DNA of 64,000 bases from Leeia speluncae (GCF_020564625.1 NZ_JAJBZT010000001.1:372001-436000), one strand, 5' to 3'; counted from the first letter of the stretch, positions 29,111 to 37,838 are shown. Program-made: numbers and translations. The notes: generated by a model not told the origin, from the letters alone.

Positions 29111-29161
29111 GCCGCTATTGTGCGGCGGCAAGGATTAAGTGATTAGCTGATGGGTGTCAGT
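29106..29161. repeat. 56-bp late-promoter/leader repeat, copy A
   Basis: On the minus strand it runs from ACTGACAC to GCGGCATGGA. It aligns without gaps to 41133-41188 with 7 mismatches in 56 (my count). It contains a -35-like box, a -10-like box, a leader hairpin GCCGCACAATAGCGGC and the start codon. Confidence 0.85.
29132..29160 (-). promoter_or_regulatory. Predicted phage late promoter (tail-end operon)
   Basis: CTGACA (29155-29160), 17-nt spacer, TAATCC (29132-29137), reading leftward into the gp46-gp47-gp48-fibre genes. The same CTGACA-N17-TA pattern occurs at 41159-41187 and 50909-50937, each at a late-operon head. A Mor-type activator is encoded at 51510, so activator dependence is likely. 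Confidence 0.65.
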
Positions 29162-29166
29162 AGGCG

Positions 29167-29760
29167 CTACCCATTGCTTGATACATCATCACCTTGTTTG
29201 TCTGTTTTAGACGAAGGATCATCTAGAAAATCGACCTTAGGGGTATCCTGTAGTTCAGGAGACTGCTTTTTCATCTCCTGTATGTCTTGCACAAGCTCAT
29301 CTAAGTAAGTCTGACCTAGTTTTACTTTTCTAAAGAAATTCGCCCCTGAAATTGCTAGGCTGATGATAAATACCCACAGGCCGATGATGATCAGAACTGT
29401 CGTCACATCTTCTAGCCTTTTGCTAATAGTCATTGCATGTCCACTATGCAAAATTAGGTTGACTGTCTGCCCACCTGTTGTCAGCAAAGTGTAAAAGAAT
29501 GCGGTAAAAATCAGCATGGTTTTTTCAGCAAAGGTTGCTATTAATATGCTTTGATTGTCCATGCAGCGCTTCAGATTTTTTAGTTCAAGACGGCGTGAAC
29601 TGTACTGATTTTGTTTTCGCTTTGGACCGATCTTTCTTTTATAGAAAGAAATCCCTACTTTAAAAAAAGCGATGATTAAACCTACCGCAGTACAGAAGGT
29701 GACTATGACTACTATGAATTTAAAAAAGACTGAGTCAGAAATGCTTGCAATATATTGCAT
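29167..29760 (-). CDS. Cargo gene 1: three-helix membrane protein, unknown function
   Basis: 197 residues from the ATG at 29760 (GGAG 9 nt upstream). Hydrophobic helices at about 13-37, 80-97 and 121-140, with basic loops (KRKIGPKRKQ) and an acidic, polar C-terminal tail. No family recognised. It interrupts the Mu gp45-gp46 order, is A/T-rich relative to its neighbours, and has its own sigma-70-like promoter with a palindrome. It fits a moron, for example for superinfection exclusion or defence; that is inference. Confidence 0.75.
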   Translation of the reverse strand: MQYIASISDSVFFKFIVVIVTFCTAVGLIIAFFKVGISFYKRKIGPKRKQNQYSSRRLELKNLKRCMDNQSILIATFAEKTMLIFTAFFYTLLTTGGQTVNLILHSGHAMTISKRLEDVTTVLIIIGLWVFIISLAISGANFFRKVKLGQTYLDELVQDIQEMKKQSPELQDTPKVDFLDDPSSKTDKQGDDVSSNG

Positions 29761-29774
29761 GAAATAATTCTCCA

Positions 29775-29811
29775 AAATTAAGGTCTGCGTTAAAAACGTA
29801 GACCTTAATTT
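29775..29811 (-). promoter_or_regulatory. Palindrome in the leader of cargo gene 1
   Basis: AAATTAAGGTCT-G-CG and CGTAGACCTTAATTT form inverted arms around TTAAAAA, with one mismatch. The palindrome overlaps the -10 and start site of the cargo promoter and lies just before the ribosome-binding site. It could be an operator, or a terminator that shields the gene from late-operon read-through. Confidence 0.55.
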
Positions 29812-29837
29812 ATAGAAAATTCCAATGTAATAGTCAA
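29809..29837 (-). promoter_or_regulatory. Sigma-70-like promoter of cargo gene 1
   Basis: Minus strand TTGACT (29832-29837), 17-nt spacer, TATAAA (29809-29814): near-consensus boxes at optimal spacing. This suggests expression from the lysogen, independent of late control. Confidence 0.7.
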
Positions 29838-29846
29838 ATTGAATGA

Positions 29847-30450
29847 CTACACCGGTTGCCCTGTTTGGCTAGCACCAGTAGTAACATTGCCATGAACGTG
29901 ATGAACAAGTGATTTTCCATCGGCAATCACATCAACCGTTGTTTTGATCGTCCCAGTGAAGGTCGCACAATCAGAAGATGTACCTGCATCCACATTTAAG
30001 CCATTACTGATCTGTGTATGGCCGGTAATGGTGACTTGTGGACTGTTGATCATGACATCTGCCGTAGCATTAATAACCAGGTGCTGAGTACTCACTTCGA
30101 CCACACGGCCACGCTTCAGATACACATGGTCGCCTTCGTCGGAGTAAAGTGCGACCTCTCCAGACTGGAGGCTTTTTGAGACGATAGCTGCCATGTTCAG
30201 TGGCAATCATGATGCCGTGCGCTGTTTTTCCTCCGATGGGAAGTACTACCCCCTGCGAACCTGCTGGCGGGTTGCTGGTATAGCCATAGTGCTGGAAGTA
30301 CTCCGCCGCCTGCAGCTGCTCACCCGCAAGGCCATCCGCCTGTACCAGGATAATTGGACGGCTAGTATCCACTCCAGTTAGCAGCACACGGAATGCCTGT
30401 CGAATGCGGCCTATTGCGCGGCCAATTCGCTGATCAATGTCTTTTATCAT
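29847..30450 (-). pseudogene. Baseplate assembly protein V (Mu gp45-like), frameshifted
   Basis: The N-terminal part (MIKDIDQRIGRAIGRIRQAF, from the ATG at 30450 overlapping the gp44-like stop) and the C-terminal part (SLQSGEVALYSDEGDHVYLKRG onward) lie in different frames. They meet at an A5 run (minus strand, 30173-30177). Removing one A gives a continuous protein of about 200 residues with LKSLQSGEVALY across the junction, the normal gp45 layout. Either a real mutation, an assembly indel, or recoding. The protein forms the tail spike / baseplate hub base. Confidence 0.8.
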
Positions 30451-31595
30451 CACTGTTGCCAAGAAGGTTTTGCGATATCCAGAATCTGTCCTAGTGCACC
30501 ATTCTTGCCTTTTCTGTGTTTGCGCTTATGCGGAAGTGCATCCAGTGTCCACACCGCATCCTCTTTCAAAGTAAGTAGCGTCTTTGGCCCATCATTCCGA
30601 TTGAGTACAAATCGTCTACCCATCAAAAAGAATACGCCATCGATGCCGTGCGGTTCTGAAATAACCCGGATGCGCTGACCAGGCTTCCATAGCGTACCTG
30701 CTTGTGTTCGGTGGCCATATAATTCGGCCTCCAAGGTGTAGCCAGTCAAGCGACTATCCATCAGCAGCTTTCTCGCTCTGGATTGAGCAACCGCCGAGTT
30801 GTCTACCTCATGGTCAGTCACGATCTTTGGGCGGTACCAGTTGACCTGGCTATCCTTGGCAACACCGCGTAAGCTATTTTTTCCGGTTTCAGTTTCCGTA
30901 CCATGTGTCTGGCCAAGTACAGTTACCTCCGAAAATCGACCAGATATAGAGCGATTCTCTGACAATCGGATCAGCGTATTTGACCTGCCATTCCAACGTA
31001 GCGCCAGCGTATCAACAGGGGGTGTTGAGTAGTCCGGCCCGCCAATCACCAAGGTGCCATCTGGTTCAAACCATGGCCATAAACCTGCCGCCTCGGCAGC
31101 ATGTACCAAGGTATCCCACGCAGAATCACCCGGATCGACATTCACCTTTTCAAACTTGGTCGTCTTTTCTGCATGAATAACGACCTTTGTGATACCCAAT
31201 GGCCGCACAATTTTGGCGACGATTTCTTGCATGGTAGATTGGCGCTGAACAAACACTGGTGCAGAACAATCCAACAGGGCGGCTGCATCGTCCCTACCAT
31301 TGATAGTAAAGCGGTGCGACCCTTTGACGACTTCATGCTGGCAAGCATCCAGTCGGCCAGATAGCACCGTCTCGCCACCAATCTGGACCTTGATCTTTTC
31401 GCCTTCCTTTAAAACGGTTTTAAACGACAGTGCCTGACCATCTTTACTGGTGGGTAAGGCAATCGACATTTGCCAGGCATCTGCAGGCGTGAGCAGATCC
31501 GAGTCAATGTCGTATTCCATCCATTGCTGCTGAACATGGCCAGCAATGAGTAAAGAAACAATATGGTCTTTACGCTGATCACTGAGCATAAGCAT
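30450..31595 (-). CDS. Baseplate hub protein (Mu gp44/P-like)
   Basis: 381 residues. The pattern DAWQMSIALPTSKDGQ then GETVLSGRLDACQHEVVKGSHRFTINGRD and DTLVHAAEAAGLWPWFEPDGTLVIG is typical of the Mu P / T4 gp27-like hub. It ends with a very basic tail (HKRKHRKGKNG). Its start overlaps the gp43-like end by 17 bp and its stop overlaps the gp45-like ATG (TGATG). Confidence 0.88.
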   Translation of the reverse strand: MLMLSDQRKDHIVSLLIAGHVQQQWMEYDIDSDLLTPADAWQMSIALPTSKDGQALSFKTVLKEGEKIKVQIGGETVLSGRLDACQHEVVKGSHRFTINGRDDAAALLDCSAPVFVQRQSTMQEIVAKIVRPLGITKVVIHAEKTTKFEKVNVDPGDSAWDTLVHAAEAAGLWPWFEPDGTLVIGGPDYSTPPVDTLALRWNGRSNTLIRLSENRSISGRFSEVTVLGQTHGTETETGKNSLRGVAKDSQVNWYRPKIVTDHEVDNSAVAQSRARKLLMDSRLTGYTLEAELYGHRTQAGTLWKPGQRIRVISEPHGIDGVFFLMGRRFVLNRNDGPKTLLTLKEDAVWTLDALPHKRKHRKGKNGALGQILDIAKPSWQQ

Positions 31596-32763
31596 TAAGC
31601 AGGTCTCCCTGCTGGATGAAGTTTGGGTTACGTAAGGAAGGGTTCAGACGAATCAACTCTTCTGCCCTGGTATAGTCGCCATACCAGCGATAAGCAATCT
31701 GGTGCAAATTCCCATCAGACTCGACTTGCTTGATCACCAGTGGTGGCTTACTAATAATGATGCTCTTTGCCGTCTGCTGCAGTTTGGCCGCCGTGTCTCG
31801 AAGTCCCTCAATGACTGGCCTTGCCGCCACCACATCATAAGTTGTTCGGTAAACCGCAATCGCGGACTGGATAGATTCCCTTGCCGTAATCAGGACAGAT
31901 TCTAACTGGCTGGGTGTTAAAGACGGACTCTCGATCTCGGCGGCAAACAGAGTGGCTGCTACGGTGGCCACACTCGTTGCCTGCGTCAGACTAAAGGCGG
32001 CATCCGTATGAATATTCGAAGGAGCCGTCATGCTAGACAAAGGTGTCGTGATGATCGACACGGCCCTTGTAAACTCATCAAGGGAGACTTCTCCCGAGTC
32101 CAGTCTGGGAGTAGCAATGCTATTAAATACGCTTTTGAGATCCGCAATAAAGGATTGCGGGAAGTTCAACACATCCAGTCCGGTATAAATCACCCCATTT
32201 ACTCGACTGGCCAGCTGCTGGAGTGTGCCAATTACCCGGTCACGCAACTGATTCAGCTTGGTGAATGGCTGCTCCAGTTTCTTCAGTTGATCAATGGCAT
32301 CGGAGAACACCCCTGCGCCAATATCGCTTACTGAGTCAGCAGCCATACTCGCTGCTTCAGCCTGTTGAGAAGCCAACTCTCGACTGAACAGCTGCTGGCC
32401 AACGGTGGACTCCATAAAAGAGAGGGAAACTCGGGCGCTATCCGGACTCTCGGCATCATGGTCGATATTCACCGACAGCAATTGAACGGTCATGCTGCCA
32501 TAAATCGGATGGATTAATTCACCCGGACCCGGCACCCGCAATACGTCCAGAAAGTCTTTTAATCGCTGATCGTAATCATCACCATAAAAGATGGCTTGCA
32601 TACTGATATGCCATGGCTTTTCACCCATGTCTTCAGTATCTGCACCATCTTGGTAAGGGTATTCATAGACAGCGACAGCACGCTCCAAATCATCAGAGGT
32701 GCTTACACAATCAAAAGCTACCCCACGGAATGACGCATCTAATAAATTATCTGACCAGGACAT
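31579..32763 (-). CDS. DNA circularisation protein / tail protein N (Mu gp43-like) with C-terminal LysM
   Basis: 394 residues. The N-terminal domain (SWSDNLLDASFRGVAFDCVSTSDDLERAVAVYEYPY-type) is the Mu N 'DNA circulation' family. The middle is helical. The C-terminal 45 residues (ESDGNLHQIAYRWYGDYTRAEELIRLNPSLR) form a LysM-like domain, consistent with a tail/baseplate protein that contacts peptidoglycan. Confidence 0.87.
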   Translation of the reverse strand: MSWSDNLLDASFRGVAFDCVSTSDDLERAVAVYEYPYQDGADTEDMGEKPWHISMQAIFYGDDYDQRLKDFLDVLRVPGPGELIHPIYGSMTVQLLSVNIDHDAESPDSARVSLSFMESTVGQQLFSRELASQQAEAASMAADSVSDIGAGVFSDAIDQLKKLEQPFTKLNQLRDRVIGTLQQLASRVNGVIYTGLDVLNFPQSFIADLKSVFNSIATPRLDSGEVSLDEFTRAVSIITTPLSSMTAPSNIHTDAAFSLTQATSVATVAATLFAAEIESPSLTPSQLESVLITARESIQSAIAVYRTTYDVVAARPVIEGLRDTAAKLQQTAKSIIISKPPLVIKQVESDGNLHQIAYRWYGDYTRAEELIRLNPSLRNPNFIQQGDLLNAYAQ

Positions 32764-32764
32764 A

Positions 32765-34723
32765 TCAGTGCCTTGCTGCTTGGGTAGCCATCGCTTTATT
32801 CACCTGAGCCACCAAGTTGCCATTGATGACTTCAACCTTTACTTTGATCTCGTTGTCCTTCATGCCTAGCTTGATCAATTCAGCGGTATAACGCTGGATT
32901 TCAGCAGCCACTTTTGCCTGATCACCTTTACCTGCTGGCTCAACAGTGGGCATGCCAAGCCAGTTAGTGCCATGAATAGCTCCTCGCTTTGACTCTGCCA
33001 ACTTTTGAAGGAGATCTGCTTTCTTGCGTTCGGTTTCGGAGAGACTGGCGCGTGCCTCAGCTTTCGCGGCCCAATCTTTCACCCCCTGATTTGTCGATGA
33101 ACTTCTTTGTAGTGCTCCGGAAGCTAAAACTAGTGCAGCTGGTGATTTAACTGTATTACCTAGCATTGCCCAAAGAGCACCTCCCCAACCAGAGCTAGGC
33201 GTACCAGGTACAGAAGATCCACCGGGAACACGAGACATTCCTGGCACTCCTGACTTGCCTCCAAGCAAGTTGCTAAGGATACCTGACGTACCAATCGCTG
33301 TAGCCAAAGCTGTTAATACAGTAGTGGCTCCGGCCACCGCTGCAGTTAATGCAGGATATTTCTCTGCATATTCAGCGAGCTTTAACTTTGCATCCCCAAG
33401 GACGTCAGCAAATCCTCTCATGGCCTCTGTTTGTGCTTTATCAAGGGCATTATTTCCCTGTTGGTCTTTGAATCCTGCCTGTTCACTGATGAATGCAAAG
33501 TTACTGTCGGTAACCCCCCCTGACTTTTTCATAGAGTCGCGGACAGATTTCATGTAATCGCCATTGTTCATATAGGCGATCAATGCCATCAGTGCCTGGC
33601 GATCCTGAACCAGCTTTCCAACAGATGATCCCTTGGCAATATCTGCCATCGACTCCAGTGTGGTTTGCTGATCTGCACCTTTGGCCGTTTTAAGCTTGGC
33701 TTGTAGTGCCTGGTAACGCTTATCCTTGCTAACCACCTGCTCAACAATGCCAGTAAAGGCATCCAGTGAGTTAATGCCTTTACTCCGAGCCGCCATCAAG
33801 GTGCCGGTCAAATTAATGCCGAGCTTTTTGGCATCGTTGGCAGTATCCTGGCTATTGATCTTGGCTAGTAAGTTGACCAGGTTATTACCTGCTTCATCTT
33901 TGCTACCCGCAGTAATGGCCGATGCCTGGTTAGCTGCCAAGAGGGTTTGTAAGCCAGACATTCCAGACAGGCCAGCTTGTTTTCCTGCGGCCATTTGCTG
34001 CGGTAGCCACTTGGCCATGTCTTTCAGTTCAAACCCACCGGCCTGACCCGCTGCAATCGCCATATTCAGGGCAGAGGGCAATTGTTCGGCTTTAATGCCG
34101 AAGTTCTGCATACTCCGGATCGCAATATCCGACAGTTCAGAGGATGATGCCCCACTAGCGGTTGAAGCCTTTTGCAGCACAGGTAGCAATTGCATTGCAG
34201 TACTCTGCGGCATGGCTCCTGACGCTAGGAGTTTATCTAATGTCTCTGCAACATCTTCCTTCGTGCCACCATACTTTGTAGCAGCGTAGATAGACTCTTC
34301 TAACTTCGCCTTTCCTAAACGTCTCGCTGCCAATGGCTGACCCGCATAGGCTGTATTTGACATCTGAGCCAGCCGCATATCCCAAGCCATCGGCTTTTGA
34401 GCTGCCCGATTCAGCATGTAACCAGCCGCCATGACCCCGCCGCCAATAGCCCCTACCTTTTGAATGCCTGCTATTGTTTTTTGCATTAGCGACAGCTTTT
34501 GCACTGCATTGGTAGTTTCACGATTCAGGCGGGCCATATCGTTGATCAATGTCGTTGGTCCGCGAACCTTGGACATCTTTTCCATATCACGAGCAGCCTC
34601 AGCCGCCGTTTTACCGACGGTTTGAGTTTGCTTCTGCATCGTCTCCAGCACACGTGATGACTCACGTGACAGGCGATCTTTCAGACGCAACAGGACGGCT
34701 ACTTCGAGATTGCGATCACTCAT
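32765..34723 (-). CDS. Tail tape measure protein (Mu gp42-like)
   Basis: 652 residues. The coiled N-terminus (LKDRLSRESSRVLETMQKQTQTVGK) is followed by the TMP core TKYGGTKEDVAETLDKLLASGAMPQS and a hydrophobic, Gly/Ala-rich segment at about 460-530. It sets tail length. ATGA overlap at 34720-34723 couples its start to the end of the frameshifted chaperone product. Confidence 0.9.
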   Translation of the reverse strand: MSDRNLEVAVLLRLKDRLSRESSRVLETMQKQTQTVGKTAAEAARDMEKMSKVRGPTTLINDMARLNRETTNAVQKLSLMQKTIAGIQKVGAIGGGVMAAGYMLNRAAQKPMAWDMRLAQMSNTAYAGQPLAARRLGKAKLEESIYAATKYGGTKEDVAETLDKLLASGAMPQSTAMQLLPVLQKASTASGASSSELSDIAIRSMQNFGIKAEQLPSALNMAIAAGQAGGFELKDMAKWLPQQMAAGKQAGLSGMSGLQTLLAANQASAITAGSKDEAGNNLVNLLAKINSQDTANDAKKLGINLTGTLMAARSKGINSLDAFTGIVEQVVSKDKRYQALQAKLKTAKGADQQTTLESMADIAKGSSVGKLVQDRQALMALIAYMNNGDYMKSVRDSMKKSGGVTDSNFAFISEQAGFKDQQGNNALDKAQTEAMRGFADVLGDAKLKLAEYAEKYPALTAAVAGATTVLTALATAIGTSGILSNLLGGKSGVPGMSRVPGGSSVPGTPSSGWGGALWAMLGNTVKSPAALVLASGALQRSSSTNQGVKDWAAKAEARASLSETERKKADLLQKLAESKRGAIHGTNWLGMPTVEPAGKGDQAKVAAEIQRYTAELIKLGMKDNEIKVKVEVINGNLVAQVNKAMATQAARH

Positions 34724-34934
34724 GGTGTTTGCTTTTTCTTGCGTCGGCTATTGATGATCTTGGTAGTGGGCTTGCCACTGGATTTACCGCTCAGTACTTC
34801 AACCAGGGCGGACAAGTGAGACATGAGCGCTTGCTCGGAAAGATCGAGGACGTATCCTTCCGAGAAGCCGTTTTTAACCAGCATGGTCAAAGCGAAGCGT
34901 TGCTCTCTGAGTCGCTCTTCAGCGGCTGACGCTT
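34720..34934 (-). CDS. Tail assembly chaperone, -1 frameshift extension
   Basis: After slippage at 34932-34938, the -1 frame reads ASAAEERLREQRFALTMLVKNG and onward. It ends KKKQTP at a stop overlapping the tape-measure ATG. This adds about 70 residues to the upstream chaperone, giving a fused product of about 164 residues. There is no plausible independent start. Two-product chaperones made this way are established for Mu and many tailed phages. Confidence 0.8.
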
Positions 34935-35213
34935 TTTTGCCAGACGGCCTTTTGCCGCCTCCAGTTCTAGCCAGTCTTCTTCATCCAGATCCAGAATCAG
35001 ATCACTGGTGATCTTGTCTTTCGGGATCTCGCCAAGTGACAGAATCTGACGGGCCAGCACCGCTGCTGAAAGGCGGTTCAAGCTAGCATCACCGCCCAAC
35101 TCTTCGACGGCTTCCACGTTGTCGCGCATTTTGGCGGGTCGAATGGTAAAAGCAGTATGCGTTTTACCCTCGAACTCGATGCCAATCGGCAGCTTGCCTT
35201 CTTCTTTGATCAT
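34887..35213 (-). CDS. Tail assembly chaperone, short form (Mu gp41-like)
   Basis: 108 residues. Contains HTAFTIRPAKMRDNVEAVEELGGD and LSLGEIPKDKITSDLILDLDEEDWLELEAAKGRLAKK. The last codons before the shift are GCA AAA AAG, and the zero frame ends soon after in a polar tail. It lies between the tail tube and tape-measure genes, the conserved location for this pair. Confidence 0.87.
   Translation of the reverse strand: MIKEEGKLPIGIEFEGKTHTAFTIRPAKMRDNVEAVEELGGDASLNRLSAAVLARQILSLGEIPKDKITSDLILDLDEEDWLELEAAKGRLAKKRQPLKSDSESNASL
34932..34938 (-). promoter_or_regulatory. Programmed -1 frameshift site A_AAA_AAG
   Basis: In the chaperone frame the codons are gcA AAA AAG: a canonical X_XXY_YYZ heptamer, among the most efficient in bacteria (as in E. 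coli dnaX). The -1 frame downstream is open to the tape-measure start. Confidence 0.85.
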
Positions 35214-35584
35214 TCTTCGACTTTCCGTAGTGACATGAGCGTGACATCACGAACTGCCTCATTGTCGACGGTATACTTTTCGCCAACATCTACCGAGAAG
35301 CAGTCCATATAACTGATGCGTTTTGCGCCTGCTGCCAGTGGTTCAATAGTCAGCTTGGCACCTTCTACTTCTTCCCAGTTGATCTCACTATCCAGATCAA
35401 CTGGGACGGTTACCTTCAGCGTGTACTCAGGAATGCCTCTGGCAAACCCTTTTGCACGTCGGGAGCGGTTCATTGTCTTGACCAGCTTTCGGCCCGTGTT
35501 GACTTGAGGGTCAACCGACACCACCTCTACCTCTTTGCCATCAACTTCCAGCACAACTGCGCCAGCATATTCTTTTAAAGCCAT
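35210..35584 (-). CDS. Tail tube protein (Mu gp40/M-like)
   Basis: 124 residues. LEVDGKEVEVVSVDPQVNTGRK and GFARGIPEYTLKVTVPVDLDSEINWEEVEGAKLTIEP-type beta-strand pattern suit a contractile-tail inner tube protein of the Mu family. It follows the sheath gene and overlaps the chaperone start by 4 bp. Confidence 0.85.
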   Translation of the reverse strand: MALKEYAGAVVLEVDGKEVEVVSVDPQVNTGRKLVKTMNRSRRAKGFARGIPEYTLKVTVPVDLDSEINWEEVEGAKLTIEPLAAGAKRISYMDCFSVDVGEKYTVDNEAVRDVTLMSLRKVEE

Positions 35585-35636
35585 TATTCACCTCGGCATG
35601 TTTAAAAGTCGGGGTGTGTTAAACACCCCAACCGGG

Positions 35637-37058
35637 TTACAGCAGCAGATCAATCCGGCCAGCAAATACATGCAAGCCATTGACCACATCAGTCGGGATT
35701 TTGGCATTTAGCCGATTCGGGTCTTGCGAGTCCCGCTCGCAGATCACGCCATCCTTATTGGCTTCTACCGCCTCGACAATTTCCAGCTCTTCCAGCTTGT
35801 ACAGCACATCCAGAATCTGCGACCTCACTTTAGGCGGGGTCTTCTCGGACAGCTTTTCGCGAGGGAAGCGCAGGGCGATTCGTTCCCGGATAGACTTACG
35901 TACATAATCCAGCGTGCGGATAGTCGTGATATCCAGTAGTGAAATATCCGGGATGCCTTGTGGATCAAGCGTATAGGTCGAGATCGCTCGAACGATCTGG
36001 ACAATATCTCCCGGACCGACTTCCAGTGGGGTCACACCGTTGTAAAGTGCATTCTCTTGTTCGGTACGAGACAAGCGATTGGCAAATGGGATGACAGCAA
36101 TCCCAGTCAAGGCCAGTGTGTTCAATGGTCTGGCAGGGTCTTCCTCTGAAGCGATCACAGCTGCATAAGCGGCAGCAACTTCCCACGGCAGGCTTTGCGT
36201 ACTTGGAGCCAAGCAGCCAGTGATACGACCACTGTTGATTGCGCTGGCCAAGGTTGTAGCGGCAGCTAGTGTTGAAGTTAGTGCATACACACCCACTGCA
36301 CCACGTTGTTCAATGGAGCCACCTACGGCATCAAGATGAGTCCGCAACTTGGTCAGGTTGGCCGAATCAGTCAACGAACTACAAATGATGGTATGACCAG
36401 CGGTATACACTGCTGTTAGGGCGGACTGGATATCTGGATCAGTCGTCCCGCCGCTCATGGCCGCCACCGTGGAGGTGATACCGGCAGCCAACTGTAATAC
36501 CGTCGACAGCTTGATGCTGTTACCAAGGGTACCTTTGTTTTTAGCGGTCAGTGTGACCACAGCACCCGCTACCCCTGCACTGACAGGCAAATCTGGCTGT
36601 TTGGCAAGTTGAGCGTTCAAGGCTGCCGCAACGACAGCGGCGGTATCCCCAGAACTGATCGGAATATCGACTCGGTCATTGCCTACCCAGAGGGTTAATG
36701 CACCAGCAGCGGTTGCTGTACCGGCAATGGTGATGGTGCCAGTAGCCGCATTACCTGCTGCGTCATCCAGCGCGATAGCGGAGACCTGTGCATATGGATA
36801 AGCCGTAATAGCAGCCTGCGCCATCAAATGCAGGATGGAGCCACGGCCAAAGTAGGTCGCTGCTTCTACATCAGAAAACACATTGGTCAATACACCTGCT
36901 GCCAGAGAGCCACTGGTGAGGCGTTGTCCAATCAGCAGAAGCTTTTGTGCATTGGCTGCGAGGGTGCGTACAGCTAGCTTGGTGTTGAATTCAAAATACT
37001 TGCCCGGCTTTCGAATGCTCGATGGCAGGGTATCAAAGCTAATATTCGGGCTAGCCAT
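35637..37058 (-). CDS. Tail sheath protein (Mu gp39/L-like)
   Basis: 473 residues, full length. The N-terminus SPNISFDTLPSSIRKPGKYFEFN and the late motif RLSRTEQENALYNGVTPLEVGPGDIVQIVRAISTY-type, followed by DISLLDITTIRTLDYVRKSIRERI, are diagnostic. Shows the contractile (myovirus) tail. Its ATG overlaps the stop of the upstream DUF2635 remnant. Confidence 0.92.
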   Translation of the reverse strand: MASPNISFDTLPSSIRKPGKYFEFNTKLAVRTLAANAQKLLLIGQRLTSGSLAAGVLTNVFSDVEAATYFGRGSILHLMAQAAITAYPYAQVSAIALDDAAGNAATGTITIAGTATAAGALTLWVGNDRVDIPISSGDTAAVVAAALNAQLAKQPDLPVSAGVAGAVVTLTAKNKGTLGNSIKLSTVLQLAAGITSTVAAMSGGTTDPDIQSALTAVYTAGHTIICSSLTDSANLTKLRTHLDAVGGSIEQRGAVGVYALTSTLAAATTLASAINSGRITGCLAPSTQSLPWEVAAAYAAVIASEEDPARPLNTLALTGIAVIPFANRLSRTEQENALYNGVTPLEVGPGDIVQIVRAISTYTLDPQGIPDISLLDITTIRTLDYVRKSIRERIALRFPREKLSEKTPPKVRSQILDVLYKLEELEIVEAVEANKDGVICERDSQDPNRLNAKIPTDVVNGLHVFAGRIDLLL

Positions 37059-37238
37059 TATTTAGCTCCCTTTACTTTGGCTGGTTCAACAATCAGCAGA
37101 TCGCCATCAAGTAGACGACGCTGGTAATACACCGAGTCAATGACAGTCACTACCTCGGTGTCGGTGATGTACTCACGTGGCTTATCCTCTTTGGGCACAG
37201 ACAAGCCAGGTGCTGCTTTTACATTCAGGGTGTCCACG
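37058..37238 (-). pseudogene. DUF2635-like small tail gene, frameshifted
   Basis: From GTG at 37238 the frame reads MDTLNVKAAPGLS and then hits a stop. The +1 frame continues VPKEDKPREYITDTEV and YYQRRLLDGDLLIVEP to a TAA overlapping the sheath ATG. Together they make a typical DUF2635 protein of about 59 residues if one C is removed near 37199-37202. DUF2635 genes sit just before the sheath in Mu-like phages. Confidence 0.7.
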
Positions 37239-37250
37239 TGACATCCTCCA

Positions 37251-37838
37251 TTAAGGGTTTAGGGTCACCAGATCAGAGGCATCTACCTTGCCGTCATCTG
37301 GTTGCAGGAAATAATTGAGCCCAGTACGCAACCAGTCCGGATCAGAAGCATTGGCAGCCGCTTCCGGCATGATTTCAACGTACTTGGTATGGCACTGCAG
37401 TGAATACACCGAGATGCCACCATCTTGTTTGCCAACTGAAAGCGCCTTGGTTTTGCCTGGTCTCATCTGGTCAATGGGTAAGCCGAAGTCCTGATTGATC
37501 AGGCTGCGGCGGACATCCGACTGCAGCTGGTAACTGCCGAGTTCATTCCTGGTACCGGCCACCAAACCCGTGCGGGCTTCACGTTCGCCCCGCAGGTTTT
37601 GAGTGGCGATCAGGATTGACCAGGTCAAAGGGATGAGCCATTTCTGGCGAGAGGTGCCAACGGGTTTTGGCTCACCACCGCCCTCAAAGTAAAGCCAGAC
37701 TGCAGGTAAGCGGCGAACACCTCGGTCGTCTTCTAGCTGGCCTGCATAACTGTCTACGTCTACCTTATAGCCAGTAGCTTGCAGGGTCGTCCGCAAGCGA
37801 TTAATCATGGCGTCTTCAATTTGAGCAATCACTGACAT
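37251..37838 (-). CDS. Mu gp37-like tail completion protein
   Basis: 195 residues. IAQIEDAMINRLRTTL, RRLPAVWLYFEGGG and QDFGLPIDQMRPGKTKAL fit the DUF1834/gp37 family, thought to act as a tail terminator. It overlaps the gp36-like gene by one base. Confidence 0.82.
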   Translation of the reverse strand: MSVIAQIEDAMINRLRTTLQATGYKVDVDSYAGQLEDDRGVRRLPAVWLYFEGGGEPKPVGTSRQKWLIPLTWSILIATQNLRGEREARTGLVAGTRNELGSYQLQSDVRRSLINQDFGLPIDQMRPGKTKALSVGKQDGGISVYSLQCHTKYVEIMPEAAANASDPDWLRTGLNYFLQPDDGKVDASDLVTLNP

